From Burkholderiaceae bacterium (GTDB taxonomy: Bacteria; Pseudomonadota; Gammaproteobacteria; Burkholderiales; Burkholderiaceae_C): 6,033 nucleotides of DNA. Where the stretch lies: NCBI GenBank assembly GCA_017853735.1, contig JAFMJA010000172.1, positions 1-6,033 of the forward strand, given 5' to 3'. The notes under the pieces are model-generated. The model was given only the letters and a program-made list of their open reading frames with translations. It was not told the origin of the DNA and did no database searches. The translations under genes were made by a program, and so were the position numbers. Shown here one piece after another: positions 1 to 5,869 of this stretch. Position 1 is the stretch's first letter. Each line of letters opens with the position of its first letter.

Positions 1-1339
1 GGTAGGCGCACACCGCGCCCTTGCGCTTGCCGCCCTGGTTGACCGCCACCGCGGTGTCATTGACCACCTTGAGAAAGGGCACCACGCCCTGCGATTCGCC
101 GTTGGTGCCCTTGATATGCGAGCCCAGGGCGCGCACCCGTGTCCAGTCATTGCCCAGGCCACCAGCAAATTTGGAGAGCAGGGCGTTTTCCTTGATCGAT
201 TCGTAAATTCCATCCAGGTCATCGGGCACCGTGGTCAGGTAGCAGCTGGACAGCTGCGAGCGCAGGGTGCCGCTATTGAACAGGGTCGGGGTGGAGGACA
301 TGAAGTCAAAGGAGGACAGGACTTCATAGAACTCGATCGCGCGCGCCTCGCGGTCGATCTCGTTGAGCGCCAGTCCCATGGCCACACGCATGAAAAAGGC
401 TTGCGGCAGTTCGATGCGGGTCTTGCGCACATGCAGAAAGTAGCGGTCGTACAGGGTCTGCAGACCAAGGTAGTCAAATTGCAGGTCGCGCTCAGGCTTG
501 AGCGCGGCGCCCAGTCGTTGGAGGTCAAACTGCTGCAGCTTCTCATCGAGCAGCCCGTTTTCCACGCCCTTTTTGATGAAGCGCGGGAAATAGGCAGGAT
601 AGGCACTGGCCATTTCCCCCTGCTGCACATCCTGGCCCAGCACTTCCTTGGCAATGGTATGAAACAGCAGGCGCGCGGTCGCGTAGGTGTAGTCCGGCTC
701 TTTTTCGATCAGGGTACGCGCGGCCAGGATGGCGGCCTTGTACACCTCATCCAGCGGCACCCCGTCATACAGGTTGCGCAGGGTCTCGGCCAGCACCGGC
801 TCGGCTTTGACATCGGCCCCCAGGTTGGCACAGGCCGCTTCGATCATTGCTTGCAGGCGGTCCATATCCAGCGGCATGCGCTGGCCGCCCTCGGTGACAT
901 GCAACACCGGCACCTTGGGCGCTTCGGGCTGTTTTTCCTTGGCCCGCTCCTGGGCGCGGCGCTCGCGGTAGAGCACATAGGCGCGTGCCACCTCGTGATG
1001 GCCGCTGCGCATCAGGCCCAGTTCCACCTGGTCCTGCACATCCTCAATATGAAAGGTGCCACCGCCCGGGCGCGAGCGCATCAGCGCGCGCACCACGGCT
1101 TGGGTCAGGCTTTCCACATCCTCGCGCACACTGGCCGAGGCGGCGCCCTGGGTGCCATGCACTGCCAGAAAGGCCTTCATCAGGGCCACAGCAATCTTGT
1201 TCGGCGCAAATGGCACAACCGCGCCATTGCGGCGAATGATCTGGTACTGGGTGAGGACGGTGTCTGCGACTGGCGGAGGAGGTGCGGTGTGCGCGGGGGT
1301 CGATGAAGTCTGCTTGTTGGTGCTTGTGGCAGTTTGCAT
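1..1339 (-). CDS. nrdA: Ribonucleoside-diphosphate reductase, class Ia alpha subunit, N-terminal part (runs off left edge)
   Basis: Catalytic subunit of class Ia ribonucleotide reductase, which with the NrdB radical subunit reduces NDPs to dNDPs in the cytoplasm. The 446 codons visible begin with a Thr/Pro-rich tail of about 30 residues. An ATP-cone follows at about residues 32-125 (YQIIRRNGAVVPFAPNKI), then a second, more divergent cone at about 146-230, then the start of the RNR helical domain and barrel. The motif FNSGTLRSQLSSC ends at Cys366, equivalent to E. coli Cys225, one of the redox-active pair. GGKRKGAVCAY closes the visible part. The radical-site and partner cysteines would lie beyond the edge. 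Cys366 sits about 140 residues later than in E. coli NrdA, which fits the long two-cone type known from Pseudomonas aeruginosa (about 960 aa). The ATG at 1339 is chosen for its AGAGGA Shine-Dalgarno five bases upstream and the promoter behind it. Identity is very secure; the full length is inferred. Confidence 0.96.
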   Translation of the reverse strand, partial: MQTATSTNKQTSSTPAHTAPPPPVADTVLTQYQIIRRNGAVVPFAPNKIAVALMKAFLAVHGTQGAASASVREDVESLTQAVVRALMRSRPGGGTFHIEDVQDQVELGLMRSGHHEVARAYVLYRERRAQERAKEKQPEAPKVPVLHVTEGGQRMPLDMDRLQAMIEAACANLGADVKAEPVLAETLRNLYDGVPLDEVYKAAILAARTLIEKEPDYTYATARLLFHTIAKEVLGQDVQQGEMASAYPAYFPRFIKKGVENGLLDEKLQQFDLQRLGAALKPERDLQFDYLGLQTLYDRYFLHVRKTRIELPQAFFMRVAMGLALNEIDREARAIEFYEVLSSFDFMSSTPTLFNSGTLRSQLSSCYLTTVPDDLDGIYESIKENALLSKFAGGLGNDWTRVRALGSHIKGTNGESQGVVPFLKVVNDTAVAVNQGGKRKGAVCAY

Positions 1340-1342
1340 TGT

Positions 1343-1349
1343 TTCCTCT
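1343..1349 (-). promoter_or_regulatory. Ribosome binding site of nrdA
   Basis: On the minus strand the sequence AGAGGAA lies just before ACA-ATG. The GAGG core is five bases from the ATG at 1339, which is good spacing and fixes the nrdA start there. Confidence 0.75.
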
Positions 1350-1408
1350 TCTACAGCAAATTCGTTGTCACTGGGCTCGCGGTGCAGTTGTCTCGTGATC
1401 CACGCCAC

Positions 1409-1424
1409 ACACTATATATGGGGG
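1409..1424. promoter_or_regulatory. NrdR box, promoter-proximal
   Basis: The 16-mer ACACTATATATGGGGG matches the NrdR consensus acaCwAtATaTwGtgt across its left half and centre; the right arm is degenerate. NrdR is the zinc-ribbon/ATP-cone repressor of bacterial ribonucleotide reductase operons and binds paired boxes. This box contains the -10 hexamer of the nrdA promoter. It is supported by a second box at the expected distance. Confidence 0.8.
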
Positions 1425-1439
1425 CTGGGTTGCTGGCAA
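1411..1439 (-). promoter_or_regulatory. Sigma-70 type promoter of nrdA
   Basis: Read on the minus strand, a -35 hexamer TTGCCA (1439-1434, 5 of 6 to TTGACA) is followed after exactly 17 bases by a -10 hexamer TATAGT (1416-1411, 5 of 6 to TATAAT). Transcription would start near 1404, leaving a leader of about 65 nt before the nrdA ATG. The -10 lies within one NrdR box and the -35 lies between the two boxes, so bound NrdR should block RNA polymerase. The hexamers are seen directly; activity is inferred. Confidence 0.75.
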
Positions 1440-1440
1440 G

Positions 1441-1456
1441 CCACTACCTATAGTGT
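1441..1456. promoter_or_regulatory. NrdR box, promoter-distal
   Basis: The 16-mer CCACTACCTATAGTGT matches the NrdR consensus best on its right half (TATAGTGT), with two central mismatches. It is separated by 16 bases from the proximal box, 32 bp from centre to centre, or about three helical turns. That places both boxes on the same DNA face, which is the spacing known for NrdR operators. It lies just upstream of the -35 element of the nrdA promoter. Confidence 0.8.
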
Positions 1457-1698
1457 AGCGGCAACTGGAAACATTTTTCATTGCGCTGCTCCCCAATTTT
1501 CTGCCTGCTTGCCCGGGCCGCTCAATCAGGGGCTGCAAGGGCGTGCTCTGAAGCCTGATGCGGCAAGGCCTTGAAGGGAAAACACTTTGCTTGGCAGGCA
1601 TTGCAGCAGGCTTTGCCTTGGCATGGCGCTTGTTTGCTGGCTTTGTGATGCGTTGGTGTTGATGGGCTGCTGCGGACCGCGTGCCATGGCAAATTTCT
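1457..1698. other. Spacer between the nrdA control region and the ampD stop; no convincing gene
   Basis: About 240 bp follow the ampD stop codon and precede the nrdA operator. I see no strong rho-independent terminator: the short perfect palindromes (CAAGGCCTTG at 1564-1573 and TGCCATGGCA at 1682-1691) have no loop or T-tract. A minus-strand ATG at 1687 opens a 53-codon frame ending at 1526, but it has no good Shine-Dalgarno and no recognisable motif. Another minus frame at about 1643-1587 is rich in Lys, Pro and Ala (KPANKRHAKAKPAAMPAKQ) but continues out of the ampD end without a start of its own. Either could be a gene remnant or chance. Confidence 0.6.
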
Positions 1699-2301
1699 TT
1701 ACTGTGCTTTGGGCGCGACAGCTTCGGGAAAATACTGAGATGGCCAAGCCAAGCCTTGTTGTAATTGCGCCCAGCAAAAACCTGCGCCGGGATCACCCTT
1801 GCGCTCGGGCGCCACATGCTGATGCCCAGCAATGTGTTGCACTGGGTAGCGTGCAGCCAGCGCAGCACACAGTCCGTTCAGGGTTTCATACTGCGCGGCC
1901 TCGAACAGCTCGCCCTCCAGGCCTTCGAGTTCGATCCCGATCGAGTCATCATTGCAGTTGTCCCGCCCGCGGTAATTTGAAACCCCGGCGTGCCAGGCGC
2001 GATCATCACAGCTGACAAATTGCCAAAGATCACCCTGGCGGCAGATGAAAAAATGGGCAGAGACTTTCAGGCCCTCAATCTGCTGGTAATAGGGGTGCTC
2101 GCCCCAGTCCAGGGTGTTGGTAAAGAGGCGCTGCACTTGCTGGCCCCCGTAAACCCCGGGCGGCAGGCTGATCGAGTGCAGCACGATCAAATCCACCAGC
2201 GCGCCCGGCGGGCGGGCGCCGAAGTTGGGCGAATCCAGCCGGCGTGCAAAGCGGTACCAGCCCTGGTCCCACAAGCTGTCGATGGTGCTGGAGTTAACCA
2301 T
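1699..2301 (-). CDS. ampD: 1,6-anhydro-N-acetylmuramyl-L-alanine amidase AmpD
   Basis: Cytoplasmic zinc amidase that removes the stem peptide from anhydromuropeptides returned from the wall by AmpG. Through this it lowers the inducer of AmpR-controlled beta-lactamase where that system exists. The 200-residue protein is one amidase_2 domain and slightly longer than E. coli AmpD (183 aa). The three zinc ligands are all present: His42 (in LIVLHSISLPPG), His160 (in AGHQHVAP) and Asp170 (in RKGDPG). Glu124 (in IGIELEG) and Lys168 match the catalytic pair Glu116/Lys162 of the family. The N-terminal SPNFGARPPG is also typical. There is no signal peptide, so it is AmpD and not a periplasmic AmiA/AmiD enzyme. 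The reading frame stays open upstream, but the ATG at 2301 gives the family's usual N-terminus; AGGA lies 11 bases before it, a rather long spacing. It lies 47 bp after the PP0621-type gene and is probably cotranscribed with it. Confidence 0.95.
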   Translation of the reverse strand: MVNSSTIDSLWDQGWYRFARRLDSPNFGARPPGALVDLIVLHSISLPPGVYGGQQVQRLFTNTLDWGEHPYYQQIEGLKVSAHFFICRQGDLWQFVSCDDRAWHAGVSNYRGRDNCNDDSIGIELEGLEGELFEAAQYETLNGLCAALAARYPVQHIAGHQHVAPERKGDPGAGFCWAQLQQGLAWPSQYFPEAVAPKAQ

Positions 2302-2348
2302 CGGGCGCGCCGTCCTGACTAGTTGATGGCAAAACCAAGGCCAGCCAT

Positions 2349-2594
2349 TCAGACCTCCGCCCGGCGCTGGTGCTCTGCGCAGCAATACGCGCCCTTGGGC
2401 CCGATCAGGGCTTCGGCCTGGGGCACATGCAAGCCGCACAGCTTGCAGGCCAGCATCTCCTGCGCCTGCTTGGTTGGCGCTCCTGGTGGGCTTGCCTTGG
2501 GGTCTGGATGCTTGCTTCGGTTGCTGGCGTTGCGCCCCGAGTGCCACAGCCATATTCCGAACAGGATGGCCAACAAGACCAGCAACAGCTTCAT
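2349..2594 (-). CDS. PP0621-type small membrane-anchored zinc-ribbon-like protein
   Basis: Protein of 81 residues with unknown function. A hydrophobic helix at about residues 2-17 (LLLVLLAILFGIWLW) is followed by a basic, Pro-rich linker (about 20-45). A small C-terminal module carries Cys50-x2-Cys53 and Cys72-x2-His75, which looks like a zinc-binding treble clef; the wording ACKLCGLHVPQAEAL and GAYCCAEH is typical of the family I know as PP0621. The N-terminus probably anchors the protein in the inner membrane with the metal module in the cytoplasm, but the topology is inferred. The ATG at 2594 overlaps the stop of the preceding CcsA-like gene by four bases (ATGA), which implies translational coupling. 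No catalytic residues are evident. Confidence 0.82.
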   Translation of the reverse strand: MKLLLVLLAILFGIWLWHSGRNASNRSKHPDPKASPPGAPTKQAQEMLACKLCGLHVPQAEALIGPKGAYCCAEHQRRAEV

Positions 2595-3385
2595 GAGCCG
2601 CGCCCCAACAAGACTTCCAGCACAAAGCGCGAACCCACATAAGCCAGCAGCAGGAGACCCGAGCCCATGTAGAGCAGCCGTGCGGCCTGCCGGCTGCGCC
2701 AGCCCAAGCGGGCGCGGCCTAGCAAGAGCACCGCAAAGGTGAGCCATGAAAGTACCGAGAACACCGTCTTGTGGTTCCACACCCAGACCTTGCCGTAGAG
2801 CGACTCATCAAACAGCAGCCCCGCCAGCAGGGTGGCCGAGAGCAGCACAAAGCCGGCGCCGACAAAGCGAAAGGTCAAACGTTCCAGGGTCAGCAGGGGC
2901 AGGCCGTCCTGCGGATCAGCGGCCTGCCGCAAGCGCTCTTCGCTGCGCACCATGAACCAGGCGTGCGCCACAGCCACCGCTATCAGGCCGTAGGAGGCCA
3001 GCCCCAGCGCCCAATGCAGGGGCAACCAGGGCGATGCGTTGACTGCAAGCGCCGGCCCCGGAAAGACCAGAGCCAGCAACACCACTGCCGACCCCAGCAA
3101 GCACAAGGCCCAGGGAAGCTGCAGTTGCGGATACAAGCGGCGCTCGATGGAATAGATAAGCACCACCAGCCAGGCGGTGAATGACAGCGCCGGGGCAAAG
3201 CCAAAGCGCGGCGCCTGATCCAACAAGTCCCAAGCCAATACCAGGCCATGCAGCAGCCAGGCCAGCAGCACGATCAAATTGGCAGAAGCAGTCCGACGGT
3301 GCTGGCTGAATGCGGCCACCGCATAGGCAAGCGCTGCGGCGAGCGTGAGCGTGAGGGGGAGCCAGGCGGCACTCGCTAGAATCAT
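2591..3385 (-). CDS. CcsA/YpjD-like inner membrane protein (cytochrome c assembly family)
   Basis: Integral membrane protein of 264 residues with about eight hydrophobic segments (near 6-26, 37-55, 64-80, 90-112, 122-143, 172-192, 207-223 and 237-258). It belongs to the cytochrome c assembly family (CcsA/CcmC/CcmF), in the short YpjD-like branch that commonly sits beside ffh. Candidate haem-ligand histidines are His46, His124 (LHWALGLASYG), His141 and His205 (WVWNHKTVFSVLSW). The tryptophan-rich WVWNHK segment corresponds to the WWD-like region of the family, although the classic WWD motif itself is not intact. A true role in cytochrome c maturation is uncertain, because YpjD members have no settled function. 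The ATG at 3385 gives the expected short N-terminus before the first helix; its Shine-Dalgarno is weak. It diverges from ffh and is first in a probable operon with the PP0621-type gene and ampD. Confidence 0.88.
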   Translation of the reverse strand: MILASAAWLPLTLTLAAALAYAVAAFSQHRRTASANLIVLLAWLLHGLVLAWDLLDQAPRFGFAPALSFTAWLVVLIYSIERRLYPQLQLPWALCLLGSAVVLLALVFPGPALAVNASPWLPLHWALGLASYGLIAVAVAHAWFMVRSEERLRQAADPQDGLPLLTLERLTFRFVGAGFVLLSATLLAGLLFDESLYGKVWVWNHKTVFSVLSWLTFAVLLLGRARLGWRSRQAARLLYMGSGLLLLAYVGSRFVLEVLLGRGS

Positions 3386-3484
3386 GCTCGAAGTTTAGCC
3401 TTTCGCCGTTTGGTTTTTTTGCCACTCGCCGGCCTGTTGCCGGTATCCTCAATGGCGGCCCAGCTCGCTGCCCCTTTACACATC
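3386..3484. promoter_or_regulatory. Divergent intergenic region between the CcsA-like gene and ffh, with a candidate ffh promoter
   Basis: The 99 bp must hold promoters for both directions. A weak plus-strand candidate is TTGCCA at 3419-3424 and TATCCT at 3444-3449; the 19-base spacer is longer than ideal. No Shine-Dalgarno is visible before the ffh ATG. A run of seven T residues lies at 3414-3420. I found no convincing minus-strand promoter. Confidence 0.35.
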
Positions 3485-4876
3485 ATGGCCTCCGCCCTTA
3501 CCGACAAACTCAGCCGCCTGGTCAAGCAAATCCGCGGCCAGGCCCGCATCACCGAGTCCAATGTGGCCGACATGCTGCGCGAAGTGCGCCTGGCCTTGCT
3601 GGAAGCCGATGTGGCGCTGCCGGTGGTGCGCGACTTCATTGCCCGGGTCAAGGAAAAAGCCCTGGGCCAGGAGGTCTTGGGCTCGCTCACCCCCGGCCAG
3701 GCGCTGGTGGGCATTGTCAACCGTGAGCTGGCCGCCACCATGGGTGACGCGGGACCGGAAGGGTCCGCTTCGCGTCCTGTGGCCGACATCAATCTGGCCA
3801 CCCAGCCCCCGGCGGTAATCCTGATGGCCGGTTTGCAGGGCGCGGGCAAGACCACCACCACCGCCAAGCTGGCCAAGCACCTGATCGACAAACGCAAGAA
3901 GAAGGTGCTCACCGTCTCGGGTGACGTGTACCGCCCAGCGGCGATCGAGCAATTGAAAACCGTGACCGCTCAGGCCGGCGCCGAATGGTTTGCCAGTACG
4001 CCCGATCAAAAGCCGCTGGATATTGCCCGCGCTGCACTGGACCATGCCAGAAAGCATTACTTTGATGTGCTGCTGGTCGATACTGCTGGCCGCTTGGCGA
4101 TCGACGAAGCCTTGATGCGAGAAATCCGTGATCTGCACGGAGTGCTGCATCCGGTGGAAACCCTGTTCGTGGTGGACGCCATGCAGGGCCAGGACGCGAT
4201 CAACACTGCAAAGGCCTTCAAGGACGCCCTGCCGCTCACCGGCATCATCCTCACCAAAACCGATGGCGATTCACGTGGGGGCGCTGCTCTCTCGGTTCGT
4301 GCGGTCACCGGGGTGCCGATCAAGTTTGCCGGCACCAGCGAGAAAATTGATGGGCTGGATGTGTTCGACGCCGAGCGCCATGCCAGCCGGGTGCTGGGCA
4401 TGGGCGACATCGTGGCCCTGGTCGAGCAGGTGGCTGCCGGGGTGGACATGGAGGCGGCGCAAAAGCTGGCGGCCAAGGTCAAGAGCGGCGCCGGTTTTGA
4501 CCTCAATGATTTTCTGGCTCAGCTGCAACAGATGAAGCAGATGGGCGGCCTGTCCAGCCTGATGGACAAGTTGCCGGCACAGATGGCTGCCAAGGCCGGG
4601 CAGATGGACACCGACAAGGTGGAAAAAGACCTACGGCGCAAGGAAGGCATCATCCACAGCATGACCAAGCTGGAGCGCAGAAAGCCCGAGATCATCAAGG
4701 CCACCCGCAAGCGCCGCATTGCCACAGGCGCGGGCGTTCAGGTGCAGGATGTCAACCGCCTGCTCAAGGAGTTTGAGCAGATGCAGGTCATGATGAAGAA
4801 GATGAAAGGCGGCGGCATGATGAAGCTGATGAAAAGCCTGGGCGGCATGAAAGGCCTGCCCAAGATGCCTTTCTAG
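3485..4876 (+). CDS. ffh: Signal recognition particle protein Ffh (SRP54 GTPase)
   Basis: GTPase of the signal recognition particle. With 4.5S RNA it binds signal sequences of nascent membrane proteins and delivers ribosomes to FtsY at the inner membrane. The 463 residues begin with the N domain helices (ALTDKLSRLVKQIRGQ). The G domain carries the P-loop GLQGAGKTT (116-124), DTAGR (199-203), TKTD (257-260) and GTSEK. The Met-rich M domain starts near residue 330 and ends in a GGMMKLMKSLGGMKG-type tail. All GTPase motifs are intact. It is about ten residues longer than E. coli Ffh (453 aa), from an insertion around residues 89-98 just before the P-loop (see the palindrome at 3752-3766). The frame is open back to an ATG at 3410, which would add 25 residues, but the ATG at 3485 gives the family N-terminus. 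No Shine-Dalgarno is visible before it. Confidence 0.97.
   Translation: MASALTDKLSRLVKQIRGQARITESNVADMLREVRLALLEADVALPVVRDFIARVKEKALGQEVLGSLTPGQALVGIVNRELAATMGDAGPEGSASRPVADINLATQPPAVILMAGLQGAGKTTTTAKLAKHLIDKRKKKVLTVSGDVYRPAAIEQLKTVTAQAGAEWFASTPDQKPLDIARAALDHARKHYFDVLLVDTAGRLAIDEALMREIRDLHGVLHPVETLFVVDAMQGQDAINTAKAFKDALPLTGIILTKTDGDSRGGAALSVRAVTGVPIKFAGTSEKIDGLDVFDAERHASRVLGMGDIVALVEQVAAGVDMEAAQKLAAKVKSGAGFDLNDFLAQLQQMKQMGGLSSLMDKLPAQMAAKAGQMDTDKVEKDLRRKEGIIHSMTKLERRKPEIIKATRKRRIATGAGVQVQDVNRLLKEFEQMQVMMKKMKGGGMMKLMKSLGGMKGLPKMPF
3752..3766. repeat. Short inverted repeat inside the ffh insertion
   Basis: GGACC and GGTCC form perfect 5-bp arms around a GGAAG loop; allowing one bulged base, the stem extends by two pairs (GC at 3749-3750 with GC at 3767-3768). 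It falls within the stretch that makes this Ffh longer than the E. coli protein. It may be a minor palindromic insertion or simply chance in GC-rich DNA. Confidence 0.45.
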
Positions 4877-4896
4877 ATGCCATCCTGATAAGCAGC

Positions 4897-4900
4897 GGAG
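4897..4900 (+). promoter_or_regulatory. Ribosome binding site that decides the GTG start of the ABC ATPase
   Basis: GGAG lies six bases before GTG at 4907. No ATG near the N-terminus competes: the first core motif (ILCVRGVSKTYAGG) begins only about 12 residues after the GTG, so the GTG start is preferred. Confidence 0.7.
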
Positions 4901-4906
4901 CCCCGA

Positions 4907-5869
4907 GTGAGCATAGCCAGCGCTGATCCTATTGACCCTATTCTCTGCGTACGCGGCGTCAGCAAGACCTATGCCGGCGGAGTGACTGCGCTTCAGCACA
5001 TCGATCTGGATATCCAGCGCGGCGAAATCTTCGCCTTGCTCGGGCCCAACGGCGCGGGCAAGACCACCCTCATTGGGTTGATCTGTGGGTTGGTCAACGC
5101 TTCGGCCGGTTCGGTGCTGGCAGATGGCCACGACATCGTGCGTGATTTTCGCGCGGCCCGTGCTGCCATTGGCCTGGTACCGCAGGAGCTGCACACCGAT
5201 TCTTTCGAGTCGGTCTGGGCCACCGTGTGTTTCAGCCGCGGCCTGTTTGGCAAGCCGCCAGCACCCGCTTACCTGGAGCAGGTGCTGCGCAACTTGTCTT
5301 TGTGGGACAAGCGCAATGCCCGCATCATGACCCTGTCTGGCGGCATGAAGCGCCGGGTGCTGATTGCCAAGGCGCTGGCGCACGAGCCCAAGATCCTGTT
5401 TCTGGACGAGCCCAGCGCCGGTGTGGATGTTGAACTGCGCCATGACATGTGGCGCATGGTGCGCGAGTTGCGTGCGCGCGGCACCACCATCATCCTGACC
5501 ACGCATTACATCGAAGAGGCCGAGCAGATGGCCGACCGCATTGGCGTCATCCGCCGTGGCGAGCTGATTGTGGTGGAGGACAAGCAGGCCCTGATGCGCA
5601 AGCTCGGCAAGAAGCAACTCACCCTCACCCTGCAGCATCCGCTGCCTGCATTACCAGCGGCCCTGGCCGCCTGGCCGCTGGAGCTGGCCGAAGATGGCCT
5701 GTCCCTGGTCTACACCTTCGACACCCAGCGCGAAGACACCGGCATCCCCTCGCTGATGCGCGCGCTGGCGGAGCACGGCATCGACTTCAAGGACCTGCGC
5801 TCCAGCGAAAGCTCGCTGGAAGACATTTTTGTCAGCCTGGTGCACCAAACGCCCGAGGTGGCGGCATGA
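4907..5869 (+). CDS. ABC transporter ATP-binding protein, YadG-like (ABC-2 exporter family)
   Basis: Cytoplasmic ATPase of a two-gene ABC-2 type exporter; the substrate is unknown. In 320 residues it shows Walker A GPNGAGKTT (46-54), Q-loop Gln93 (VPQE), signature LSGGM (143-147, followed by KRR), Walker B ILFLDE (163-168), D-loop AGVD (171-174) and H-loop His200. All catalytic residues are present. LSGGM in place of LSGGQ is usual in the DrrA/NodI/YadG branch. A C-terminal region of about 90 residues after the nucleotide-binding domain is typical of this branch. Translation starts at GTG 4907, 30 bp after the ffh stop, with no terminator visible between, so readthrough from ffh is likely. 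The stop overlaps the permease ATG (ATGA). YadG-like is my best match; NodI- or CcmA-like exporters are less likely because the permease resembles YadH. Confidence 0.93.
   Translation: MSIASADPIDPILCVRGVSKTYAGGVTALQHIDLDIQRGEIFALLGPNGAGKTTLIGLICGLVNASAGSVLADGHDIVRDFRAARAAIGLVPQELHTDSFESVWATVCFSRGLFGKPPAPAYLEQVLRNLSLWDKRNARIMTLSGGMKRRVLIAKALAHEPKILFLDEPSAGVDVELRHDMWRMVRELRARGTTIILTTHYIEEAEQMADRIGVIRRGELIVVEDKQALMRKLGKKQLTLTLQHPLPALPAALAAWPLELAEDGLSLVYTFDTQREDTGIPSLMRALAEHGIDFKDLRSSESSLEDIFVSLVHQTPEVAA

Noticed and set aside
116..1306. A 396-codon open frame on the plus strand opposite nrdA
   Set aside because: It is antisense to a clear NrdA coding frame. Long mirror frames are common opposite GC-rich genes, and its His/Gln/Gly/Ala-rich sequence has no recognisable domain.
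1385..1410. Possible DnaA box upstream of nrdA, as known in E. coli
   Set aside because: The closest string (GTGGATCAC on the minus strand) does not fit TTATNCACA well enough.
1561..1610. Possible terminator hairpin downstream of ampD
   Set aside because: GGCAGGC and GCAGGC here are direct and not inverted repeats. CAAGGCCTTG has no loop and no following T-run on the minus strand.
2075..2322. Small open frames opposite or out of frame with ampD
   Set aside because: AmpD has all zinc and catalytic residues in its own frame, and the alternative frames show no motif or ribosome site.
2293..2323. HpaI (GTTAAC), AscI (GGCGCGCC) and SpeI (ACTAGT) sites within 31 bp at the ampD start, resembling a cloning site
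   Set aside because: The sites overlap natural ampD coding and leader sequence, flanking DNA matches the same genome style, and no vector, marker or scar sequence is present. Chance in GC-rich DNA is the simplest reading.
3476..4150. A 224-codon minus-strand open frame opposite ffh
   Set aside because: It is antisense to the conserved Ffh N and G domains and has no domain signal of its own.
4631..5638. A 335-codon open frame on the minus strand across the end of ffh and the ABC ATPase
   Set aside because: It spans two unambiguous plus-strand genes and the gap between them, and its His/Gln/Leu-rich composition is typical of a shadow frame.
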